Position numbers and translations under genes: made by a program
Part shown: positions 45,001 to 57,000 of the stretch, in pieces
Layout of the letters: every line of letters begins with the position of its first letter
Position numbering within the stretch: position 1 is the first letter of the stretch
Origin: Symsagittifera roscoffensis
Taxonomy: Eukaryota; Xenacoelomorpha; Acoela; Convolutidae
Assembly (NCBI RefSeq): GCF_963678635.1
Contig: NC_087071.1
Span: 34,217,680-34,281,679, forward strand
DNA length: 64,000 nucleotides
Direction: 5' to 3'
The notes under the pieces: generated by a model
What the model saw: the letters and a program-made list of their open reading frames with translations, nothing else
Told to the model about the DNA's origin: nothing
Database searches by the model: none

Positions 45001-48000
45001 TTGACAAGATATTCATCTACATAGCAGCTAGGGTTTTCTTTTTTTTACTGTAAGCAAGAAATTGCAGGTGCAAAAATGGAACTTGATGTATATTTGACAA
45101 ATCAAGTTTCGCAGAAATGAGTGTTCACTTTCAACAGAGAACAAGAAAGTAAAACGCCGGAAAACAAACAATTACCATCGGAGCAATAGGCTTCGTTTTG
45201 TTAGAGTAAACGTTAGGTAACATCTGAAGAGGAAAAGACTGATTGTTACGCAATAAGACTGGTGCAAGACTGACGCAATTAAAAAAAATAAAGTGTTCTT
45301 GTTTATATATAAAACTGCTACGCAATGGGGAATTTTTTATTCTGCCTGAAATAATCTTTCAGTTCAAACATTTCAATTCAAAACTCATCACTTTCTAACT
45401 AGCTAATCTTTTCATTCAACATATTTTAAATCAAAAACATGAAAGTTCACCAAGGTAACTACTTCAATTTAAAAAGCGTCGTATTATAAAAGTACTTTTA
45501 GAAAAGGATTCACTTGGGTTCCCTCTTACGTCGAAAGCAAGACCATGTTGTTAACATATACTCTTGAAGGTTGTCTAAGAATTCGGCAGCGCATGTTCTA
45601 ATGCAAGAAATAAATTCTTTATATTTAGAGCAAGTAAAAGCTGTAATTATGGAGAGACTTTTTTAAGTCAACTGTTTTTGCCACAACCTCGTAATCGTTT
45701 CCTAAGTCCAAAGCATGGCCTTGAGCCCAAGATCGTGTACGCGCTCAGATTTTTCCCAGGAATCTACACAAGTTTTTTTGGAATAATGCCGTAATGGCAG
45801 ATTAGGGTTGATCGTCCTGGTTTTCAATCAAGTTTTTCATCTCGCCTTCGAGTTATCAACTCAGTCTTGCCCCTAATTTGTGGCGTAATCAAGTTGAACA
45901 TTTCGAAACATTTCATGGAATTCAGATTTTGCAATAATCTTCAAAGGACCTATTACAATTGCTTAACTGATTTTGTCTGCTGAGTCTATGGCTTGGTTTA
46001 ACTAGAGGCGCCGTAAGAAAGAAAATTATTCCTCTCTCTTATCTTTTAAAGTCACTATAAAAGGTATCCGAATACGCTCTTCGGAACTTGGTTGCGTTCT
46101 AATGGAAAGTAAAGAGGAGATGTAAATATTTCGAAAATAGTCCTGTTTTTTTCTAACAATGTTTATGGAAAGGCTATGCAAATAAGCTTTTTGAAAGTTA
46201 TACTTGATTGCTTTCTGATGAAAATAAACGTACTTCAACTTATGTCAAGTTTTTTTCTCAATTTTGGCGGTAGAAAAATCTGATTGCTTGTTCGTGCACG
46301 TCCACGTCATGATACTTGACAGGCGCGCACTCTGAAAAGGTAACATAAGTATGGTTTTCTTGTTAAGCTGAAGATTCAAGATAAGCTGTATGCTCGCTTG
46401 AGTCATCTCTCCTGAAAATGACAAACTCGTTGTCGATCCTCATGTTTACGATATTGTCTGGCATGGGAGTGCTTTGCTTCTAATTTTGTCGACAAACATC
46501 AGATCTTTTTCAAATAAAATATCAAAGTTGTCGATTTTATCTAGCGAGATACCGTATTATATCATATATTTCAGCTTACGAATCCGTGAATTTATAAAAC
46601 TCGACATGAGGTACACGTATTATCAAGTTGGAAAATTATTTACAATACATGAATAAAAGTTCCATTCTGGTGCTGAATAGTGTAATTTGACTTTTTTGAA
46701 GTTAGTTATGATTAAATGGTTTTTTGCAATGTTCAGAAATCAGGTTGAAAAAATCTTACTATGTTTTTTCTTCGATTTTTGTCTACGAGGCCAATGGCTT
46801 CATTTAACTAGAAGCGCTGTAAATAGTTAGAAAATTGTACTGTTTTTTCTCTAATAATGCCACTGGAAAAGCTATGCAAATAACCTCTTTGAAACTACTG
46901 CTTGTTTGCGTTCTGATGAAAAGTAACGTACCTCCTGAATCAGGGCTTTTAATTGCAATAGAAAGAAATCAGGTTGAAAAATATTTTTATGTTTTTTTCT
47001 TCAAGCATTGTCAGCCAGGCCAATGGCTTGCCTTAACTAGAGCTGCCGTAAAAACTTAGAAAATAGTCCTGTCATTTTTTAAAATAATGTCACTGGAAAA
47101 GCTATCGAATAAATCTTTTTGTGACCCAAACTTTGTGGCTTTCTGATGAAAAGTAACGTACTTCAACTTACGTTTTTGCTTTCATTTTTCTCCTTAGAAA
47201 TAATCTGGTTACTTGCTTATGCACGTCATGATACTTGAGACGCGCTCATTCGGAGAAGGTACACTAACTACGATTGTCTTGTGGTGCTGAAGATTTAAGT
47301 GTTGTTGTATGCTGATTTGAGTCATCTCTCCTTAAAATGACATACTCGTAGTCGTTCTGCATGTTTAAAAATTGTCTGAATTGGGAGATGTTTGCTTCTG
47401 ATTTTGTCGACAATCATCTGATCTTGTTCAAATCAAATATCAGTTGTCGATTTTATCTGGCCAGATACCGAATTTTATCATATAGTTCAGCTTATGAATC
47501 CGTGAATTTCAAAACCCTACATGGGTTCCACTTATCATCAAATTGGAAAATTCTTTATCAATAAATGTATAAATTTTTTTTATTTCTGTGGTGCTGAATA
47601 GTTTCAGCTGGATTTTTTTTGAATTTAGATCTGAGTCAGGGCTCTTCATGCCAATGGAAAGAAATCAGGTTGATAAATCTTTAATTTTTTTTCTTTAAGC
47701 ATTGTCAGCCAGGCTTATGGCTTGACTTAACTAGAGGCGCAGTAAAAAAAATCATCTTGTCTTCTTTTAATAATATCACTGGAAAAGCTATCAAATAAAT
47801 GTTTTTGAGACCCATACTTGGTGGCTTTCTGATGAAAAGTAATGTACTTCAAATTACATTATAGCTGTCAATTTTTTCCTTAGAAATAATCTGATTGCTT
47901 GTTTGTGCACGTCATGGTACTTGAGACGCGCTTATTCGGAGAAGCCACATTAACTACGTTTGTCTTGTGGCGCTGAAGATTTAAGTTTTGTTGTATGCTC

Positions 48001-51000
48001 AACAGAGTCATATCTCCTTAAAATGACTTACCCGTAATCGTTCCTCATGTTTTTTTTAACATTGTCTGGATTGGGAGTTGTTTGGTTCTGAGTTTGTCGA
48101 CAATCATATGATCTTGTTCAAATCAAATATCCTAGTTGTCGATTTTATCTGGCGAGATACAGAATTTTATCATATATTTCAGCTTATGAATCCGTAAATT
48201 TCAAAAACACTACATGGGGTCCACTTATCATGAAGTATAAGTTTTTTTTTGTGGTGCTGAATAATTTCAGCTGGATTTTTTTTTGAATTTAGATCCTAAT
48301 GAAGGCTTTTTTGCAATGGAAAGAAATCATGTTGATAAATCTTGGAATGTTTTTTTTCTTTAAGCATTGTCAGTCAGGCCAATAGCTGGAATTAACTAGA
48401 GCTGCCGTAAAAATTTAGAAAATAGTCCTGTCTTTTTTCTAAAAATGTCACTGGAAAAGCTATCAAATTGTTTTTTTTGAGACCCATACTTTGTGGCCTT
48501 CTGATGAAAAGTAACGTACTTCAACTTACGTTTTAGCTTTCAGTTTTTTCCTTAGAAATAATCTGGTTATTTGCCTGTGCACGTCATGATACTTGAGGAG
48601 AAGGTACACTAACTACGATTGTCTTGTAATGCTGAAGATTTAAGTATTGCTGTACGCTGATTTGAGTCATCTCTCCTTAAAATGACATACTCGTAGTCGT
48701 TCCTCATGTTTGGGACATTGTCTGGAATGAGAGTTGTTTGCTTCTGAGTTTGTCGACAATCATCAGATCTTGTTCAAACCAAATATCACAGTTGTCGTAT
48801 TTGTCTGGCCAGATACCAAATTATCATATATTTCAGCTTATGAAACCGTGAATTTCAAAAACTCTACATGGGGTCCGCGTATCATTAAGTTAGAGAATTC
48901 TTTATTTTTGGCTTTGAATTTTGTCCCTAGAAATAATCTGATTGCTTGTTTGTGCACGTCATGATACGTGAGACGCGCTCATTCGGAGAAGGTACCTTAA
49001 CTACGATTGTTTTGTGGTGCTGAAGATTCAAGTTTTGTTGTTTGCTCATTTTAGTCATTTCTCCTTAAAATGACATACTCGTAGTCGTTCCTCATGTTTG
49101 GGGCATTGACTGGGATGCGAGTTGTTTGCTTCTGAATTTGTTGACAATCATCAGATCTTGCTCAAATCAAATATCCAAGTTGTCGGTTTTATCTGGCCAG
49201 ATACCGAATTATATCATATATTTCAGCTTATGAATCCGTGAATTTCAAAAACTACATGGGGTCCACGTATTATCAAGTTGGAAAATTCTTCATCAATACA
49301 TAAATCATTTTTTTATTCTTCGGTACTGATTTGTTTCAGCTGGATTTTTCGAATTTAGATCTGAGTAAAGGCTTTTTATTGCAATGGAAAGAATTCAGGT
49401 TGAAAAATCCTATAATGTTTTTTTTTCGTTGAGCTTTTCAGCCAGGCTTATGGCTTGACTTAACTAGAGGCGCCGTAAAAAATAAGAAAATTATCTTGTC
49501 TTTTTTTATAAGAACGTCACTGGAAAAGCTATTAAAAATCTTTTAGACTTACGTGGTGGCGTTCTGATGAAAAGTAACCTTCTTCTACTTTTATTTAAAT
49601 TTCAATTTCGTAGAAATAATCTGATTGATTGTTTGTGCACGTCTTGATACTTGAGACGCACTCACTCCGAAAAGGCACAATTACTACAAATGTCTTGTGG
49701 TGCTGAAGATTTAAGTTTTGTAGTATGCTCAACAGAGTCATCTCTCCTGAAAATGACTTACCCGTAGTCGTTCCTCATGTTTTTTTAACATTGTCTGGAA
49801 TGGGACTTGTTTGCTTCTGAGTTTGTCGACAATCATATGATCTTGTTGAAATCAAATATCCCAGTTGTCGATTTTATCTGGCCAGATACCGAGTTTTATC
49901 ATATATTTCAGCTTATGAATCCGTGAATTTCAAAAACACTACATGGGGTTCACTTATCATCAAGTATAAGTTTTTGTTTTTGTGGTGCTGATTAATTTCA
50001 GCTGGATTTATTTTTAATTTAGGTCCTAATGAAGGCTTTTTATTGCAATGGAAAGAAATCAGGTTGATAAATCTTGGAATGTTTTTTTTCTTTAAGCATT
50101 GTCAGCCAGGCCAATAGCTTGACTTAACTAGAGCTGCCGTAAAAATTTAGAAAATAGTCCTGTCTTTTTTCTAAAAATGTCACTGGAAAAGCTATCAAAT
50201 TGTTTTTTTTTGAGACCCATACTTTGTGGCCTTCTGATGAAAAGTAACGTACTTCAACTTACGTTTTAGCTTTCAGTTTTTTCCTTAGAAATAATCTGGT
50301 TATTTGCCTGTGCACGTCATGATACTTGAGGAGAAGGTACACTAACTACGATTGTCTTGTAATGCTGAAGATTTAAGTATTGCTGTACGCTGATTTGAGT
50401 CATCTCTCCTTAAAATTACATACTCGTAGTCGTTCCTCATGTTTGGGACATTGTCTGGAATGAGAGTTGTTTGCTTCTGAGTTTGTCGACAATCATCAGA
50501 TCTTGTTCAAACCAAATATCACAGTTGTCGTATTTGTCTGGCCAGATACCAAATTATCATATATTTCAGCTTATGAAACCGTGAATTTCAAAAACTCTAC
50601 ATGGGGTCCGCGTATCATTAAGTTAGAGAATTCTTTATTTTTGGCTTTGAATTTTGTCCCTAGAAATAATCTGATTGCTTGTTTGTGCACGTCATGATAC
50701 GTGAGACGCGCTCATTCGGAGAAGGTACCTTAACTACGATTGTTTTGTGGTGCTGAAGATTCAAGTTTTGTTGTTTGCTCATTTTAGTCATTTCTCCTTA
50801 AAATGACATACTCGTAGTCGTTCCTCATGTTTGGGGCATTGTCTGGGATGCGAGTTGTTTGCTTCTGAATTTGTTGACAATCATCAGATCTTGCTCAAAT
50901 CAAATATCCAAGTTGTCGGTTTTATCTGGCCAGATACCGAATTATATCATATATTTCAGCTTATGAATCCGTGAATTTCAAAAACTACATGGGGTCCACG

Positions 51001-54000
51001 TATTATCAAGTTGGAAAATTCTTCATCAATACATAAATCATTTTTTTATTCTTCGGTACTGATTTGTTTCAGCTGGATTTTTCGAATTTAGATCTGAGTA
51101 AAGGCTTTTTATTGCAATGGAAAGAATTCAGGTTGAAAAATCCTATAATGTTTTTTTTTTCGTTGAGCTTTTCAGCCAGGCTTATGGCTTGACTTAACTA
51201 GAGGCGCCGTAAAAAATAAGAAAATTATCTTGTCTTTTTTTATAAGAACGTCACTGGAAAAGCTATTAAAAATCTTTTAGACTTACGTGGTGGCGTTCTG
51301 ATGAAAAGTAACCTACTTCTACTTTTATTTAATTTTCATTTTCGTAGAAATAATCTGATTGATTGTTTGTGCACGTCTTGATACTTGAGACGCACTCACT
51401 CCGAAAAGGCACAATTACTACAAATGTCTTGTGGTGCTGAAGATTTAAGTTTTGTAGTATGCTCAACAGAGTCATCTCTCCTGAAAATGACTTACCCGTA
51501 GTCGTTCCTCATGTTTTTTTAACATTGTCTGGAATGGGACTTGTTTGCTTCTGAGTTTGTCGACAATCATATGATCTTGTTGAAATCAAATATCCCAGTT
51601 GTCGATTTTATCTGGCCAGATACCGAATTTTATCATATATTTCAGCTTATGAATCCGTGAATTTCAAAAACACTACATGGGGTTCACTTATCATCAAGTA
51701 TAAGTTTTTGTTTTTGTGGTGCTGATTAATTTCAGCTGGATTTATTTTGAATTTAGATCCTAATGAAGGCTTTTTATTGCAATGGAAAGAAATCAGGTTG
51801 ATAAATCTTGGAATGTTTTTTTTCTTTAAGCATTGTCAGCCAGGCCAATAGCTTGACTTAACTAGAGCTGCCGTAAAACTTTAGAAAATATTCCTGTCTT
51901 TTTTCCAAAAATGTCACTGGAAAAGCTATCAAATTGTTTTTATTTGAGACCCGTACATTGTGGCCTTCTGATGAAAAGAACGTACTTCAACTTACGTTTT
52001 GGCTTTCATTTTTCTCCTTAGAAATAATCTGGTTACTTGCTTATGCACGTCATGATACTTGAGACGCGCTCATTCGGAGAAGGTACACTAACTACGATTG
52101 TCTTGTGCCGAAGATTTAAGTGTTGTTGTATGCTGATTTGAGTCATCTCTCCTTAAAATGACATACTCGTAGTCGTTCCTCATGTTTGGGACATTGTCTG
52201 GAATGAGAGTTGTTTGCTTCTGAGTTTGTCGACAATCATCAGATCTTGTTCAAACCAAATATCACAGTTGTCGATTTTATCTGGCCAGATACCGAATTAT
52301 CATATATTTCAGCTTATGAATCCGTGTTTTTCAAAAACTCTACATGGGGTCCACGTTTTATCAAGTTGGAAAATTCTTCCTCAATACATAAATCAATTTT
52401 TTATTCTTCGGTTCTGAATAGTTTCAGCTGGATTTTTTGAATTTAGATCTGGGTAAGGGCTTTTTATTGCAATGGAAGAATTCAGGTTGAAAAATCCTTT
52501 GTTTTTTTTCGTTGAGCTTTTCAGCCAGGCTTATGGCTTGACTATACTAGAGGCGCCGTAAAAAATAAGAAAATTATCTTGTCTTTTTTATAAGAACGTC
52601 ACTGGAAAAGCTATCAAAAATCTTTTTGAGACTTACTTGGTGGCATTCTGATGAAAAGTAACGTACTTCTACTTTTATTTATTTTTCAATTTCGGTAGAA
52701 ATAATCTGATTGCTTGTTTGTGCACGTCATGATTTTTGAGACGCACCCACTCCGAAAAGGCACAATTACTACAAATGTCTTGTGGTGCTGAAGATTTAAG
52801 TTTTGTTGTATGCTCCTTTGAGTCCTCTCTCCTTAAAGTGACAAACTCGTAGTCGTTCCTCATGTTTGGGACCTTGTCTGGCATGGGAGCGGTTTGCTTC
52901 TGAATTTGTCGACAATCATCAGATCTTGTTCAAATGAAGTATTACCGTTGTCGATTGTATCTGGCCATATACTGCAATATTTTATCTTCTTCAGCTTATG
53001 AATCCGTGAATTTTAAAAACTCGACATGTGGTCCACGTATTATCAAAATGAAAAACTTTGAGAAACAGAAATCAGGTTGACAAAGCTTCAAATGATTTGG
53101 CTACTGACTTAACTGGAAGTGCTCTGAATACTTAGAAAGTAGTCCTGATTTTTTTAAATAAAAAATGTCACTGGAAACGTTATGCAGATAATTTCTTTGA
53201 AATTAATACTTGGTTGCGTTCTGATTAAAAGTAACGTACTTCCTGAATAAGGGGTTTTTATTGCAATTGACAGAAATCAGGTTGAAAAATCTTTAAATAT
53301 ATTTTTTTTCTCATATGTTCTTTTTCTTTAAAGTTGCGTAACTGGTTGCGATTGATTTCATATGTTACTTAGTCTGAAATTTATTATCATGATGACTGAA
53401 AATGTTTTCATTAAAAATAATTGCATTGAAGAAAACTGTATTGAAGTTTTCCGTTACTTTAACTATTCTGAAACTCACCAAACCGATTATATAAATTCTT
53501 TTTTCCTTGCTCTATAACAAATACATTAATAGAATTGTTGAGATTCGAATTTAGAATTATTGCAGAGGAAACTGCCATTATCGCGTCGTAAGGAATCGAA
53601 TGAATTGAAAAATGAACGGTAGATCTGGTGATACAGTGGCTTCCAATGGCGTGAAGATGTTGGGTGCAACGGAGTGGGACCCTTTAGAGTTTTTAAAGAC
53701 TCTACAGAGATCTTGTGTCTTCGTTGAAAATTGAATGAATTGAACCATGAACGTCTATTCATATGTTTAGGCAAATACGGAGTGTACGAGTTAATGCAAA
53801 GCAAGACTAAAATGCAGCGGGACCTAGTGCCAATAGCGAAGTTGAATGAAACTATGGCTGATGAGAGTGTGTTTGTGAGGGGCAGAATACACACTACGAG
53901 GTCAAAGGGCAAGCAGTGTTTCCTTGTGCTCAGACAGAGAGCATACACTGTGCAGGTGAGGCCTAGTTATAGAGAAATGCACAAGTTCGGACAGAAAGAA

Positions 54001-57000
54001 ATGATTAAAAGAGCAGTTGACCTATTTTGAAAAAATTTTGCATGCAAAAGTTAATTTTTCAGACAGAATTCATGTCTGTAGGTTGCCTAAAAAATCAAAT
54101 TTACATGCAAAAATACGCAAATTGCTCTTTTAAGTTGTTTTTGTCTGCTACAACTTTTTGCAACTTAATATATATTTGTATATATTTTCACGTTGCTAAA
54201 CTCCTCAGTTTTTGAAATAGTTCTGACCTTTCAATTTGAAAATGGCAGAGAACTTGGCTCTTTTTTATCCTTGCGATAAGCAAGGCTATTGCAACCGGGT
54301 ACGAGACTTTTTAAGAGTAATGAACGTAGTGACGACTCTTACATCGGTCTTGGTGATTTTTTTTTCAAGAAAAAGTCCTAAAATTTGTTCACACTTAATT
54401 TTGATTTTTGGCAGTTTGACCTGTCATTTCTTCTCAAGTTCAGTGCATTTCCATTGTTAAAAGAAATGCAAACTCCACTATCGAACAGCAAAAGTGTAAA
54501 GGTAACGAAAAATGTGATCAATTTCTAGCTTCGAAAGTGGAATTTAATTGCACTAGTGAACAAAAGGAAACGCAAATTCAGGTTTTTTCTCTAAAATGTC
54601 TCTTCAAGTATGATTGCGACAACATTCACTTGGAATTTAAATAAAATTTTTACATTGACCGAGACCAGAGTAAATGATCAGCGCTGCCTTCTATGAATTT
54701 AACAAAATTGGGTTTCAAATTCTTACCAGGGTTTCCCGGGTCTAAAAAGGCAGTTTTCACCACCTGCACTTAGTTTTGCATAGGAGTTAACTCTTTCTCA
54801 AATAAGCGAAGAAAGAAAGTTGATCATGCAATAAGAACATTCTAAGCGACTTTTTAGAGAGAAAAATCTGAATTTGCGCTTAATTTTATCCACTTGTGTA
54901 TCAGATCCCAGCAAAATAAAATCACTACGTATTGATTCAGTTTTATCAAATTGGGTTAATTTCATGAAAAAATTTTCAAATATAATTTGCTCTAAAATTT
55001 CAAAGACGTTTAAGGCCATCAATTTTTTTTCTTCGAAATTTGAAGTCTGAGAGTTTTTCAAAAAAAAACACTTTATTCTACCATTAAAAAAGGCATTGAT
55101 TAACTTATATTGGATTCGCTGTGACGCGAGTATGATTAGTTTGCGATACATGCGTTGTAACTTATCAGGTAAATGAATAAAGTTGAATGAACATGGTAGC
55201 TGAGTACATTTAAAAATAAGGATAGCAGGCTACTGTGCAAGTTTTAAAAAATACAACAAAAGTTTTAATCGTTGTTTTAGCGCGTGGTGTGATAAGAAGA
55301 TCTGCATAAAGTGGTAGAGCTTAGGTATATTCGGCAGACATAGTAAACCAAGCAAACTGGAAAACAAGTTCTGTAAAAAAATGTCCTGTAAAAATAAAAA
55401 AAGTCCAAGAAATTTTTTTGGTGTTTTTTCGAGTGTTTGACGTTTTTGTTTCCAAAAAGGCGCTTAAGTACGCAAAAAAAACTAATTTTATTCGAGTAAA
55501 TTATTGTAAGCCTGCTCATTCACTCGAAATAAGACTAAAAGCCAAAAATTTCAAATCGGTTTTTCCCGACACTGGGAATGTTTTTTGAAAATTTTTAATG
55601 TTGTTCAAATTACGACTGAATTGGCTTTAAAATGATATATCACTCAACTCTCTCCAAAGATTATTTGTAGCTGATTTTGCCTGGAAACAAAAAGAAAAGA
55701 ACTCAATCACACCCGAATACAAAGTTCGTCCCCATTTTGAAATGGTCGGAACAAAATTTAGGATAAAGTTTTAGACTAGCGCAAAGAAAATAAATAACAA
55801 AATGAAATGTTGAATGACAGGATTATCATTTATTCGCTAGTTTATTCGCTTGTAAGAAAACTGTGGTACCTGTTTTTCAGCTTGTCCCTCGCAACAAATT
55901 TACCATTTTGCCTACATTAATAAAGAAAAATCTCGGACTAATCAACTCAATCAAAAACACAATTTGATCTTTTTTGATTTTAATAAATGATGCATGCAAT
56001 TTTGGTAGCTTAAACGATTATAGATCAGTTTGCCGAACGAGGTAATGATAATTGTATTTTTTTTGTTCCAAGACAAGAGTTTACTGTTTCCTTCGAAAAA
56101 ATATGGTGGGTCTGTGATGCGAAACGTTTTTAAATACTATAATCTGACAGTCTTGAGATGAAAGTTGAATAACTTGCATCGTTTTTATAGTGCTTATAGC
56201 AAATATATGGTACCCCTCTTTATTCTTGAAAGTTGAATAAAATGAAATCAGTCTGAACATACTCAAAATTCAGTGCATTCGATTTAGTGTTTAAATTGTT
56301 TTGCAGCATAACCATTCATTCACTGCATCAGGATAGCTAGAACAGGCTGCTCAGCCTAAAAATTAACTGTTCATTGAGATTATTATCACAGTTAAGTAGC
56401 GAAACCCGCTGATCTAAAACAAATAAAAAAAACACGTCCACTAGCTGAACATTAATTATCAGCTCGTTCTATCAGGTAAATGTTTATTCGGCAATAGTCT
56501 TTTTTTTCAGGCCTTAGCATTCGTGGACAGCAATACCAGTCTCCAACTTGTCAAGTTCGTGGGTTCAGTGTCCCGGGAGTCGATTGTGGACGTGGAAGCG
56601 AAAGTTGTCAAGGTGTCCCAACTTATCACAGGTTGCACTCAGAAAACAGTCGAATTACATGTCACTTCAGGTCAGTTAAGTTTTTCCTTCATCATTTTTT
56701 CTGAAGTCCACTGACTTCGAGAAAAGTGCGTTTTAAATTTAGAGTTCAATTGGTTTTATCCGGATATTTTAAATCAGCACTATAGAGCAGTAATGCAAGT
56801 GCCTTCTATTTTTTCTATTTCGTAAGACAAAACTATAAAAATTTTGTAAGATGTAGGGTTTTAATGGAGGTAGTTGATGGCTCAAGCATGAAAGCGATTC
56901 GATTTGTAAAAAGCAATATAATGAGGGGCTTTGAAGTTTTGAGATCTGAAAACTATCATAGTTTTTTTTCAGTGTTCGTGGTCAGCCAGTCTGAGCCGAA

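Larger units (their letters stand above)
34963..53770 (+). other. DARS1 intron 2, 18.8 kb
   Basis: Donor GAAG|GTATGT and acceptor GTTTAG|GC, both phase 1, between the Lys-rich extension exon and the OB-fold exon. It is seven times longer than any other intron resolved here. No additional DARS1 exon is needed to keep the protein continuous. Contents are given separately. Confidence 0.88.

Noticed and set aside
48734-48964. 76-codon ORF repeated identically at 50467 and with changes at 52210
   Set aside because: Identity follows the 1.73 kb DNA duplication; more distant monomers do not keep the frame.
46280-53260. CRISPR-like spaced repeats
   Set aside because: Units are hundreds of bases long and continuous, without short direct repeats separated by unique spacers; it is eukaryotic satellite-type DNA.
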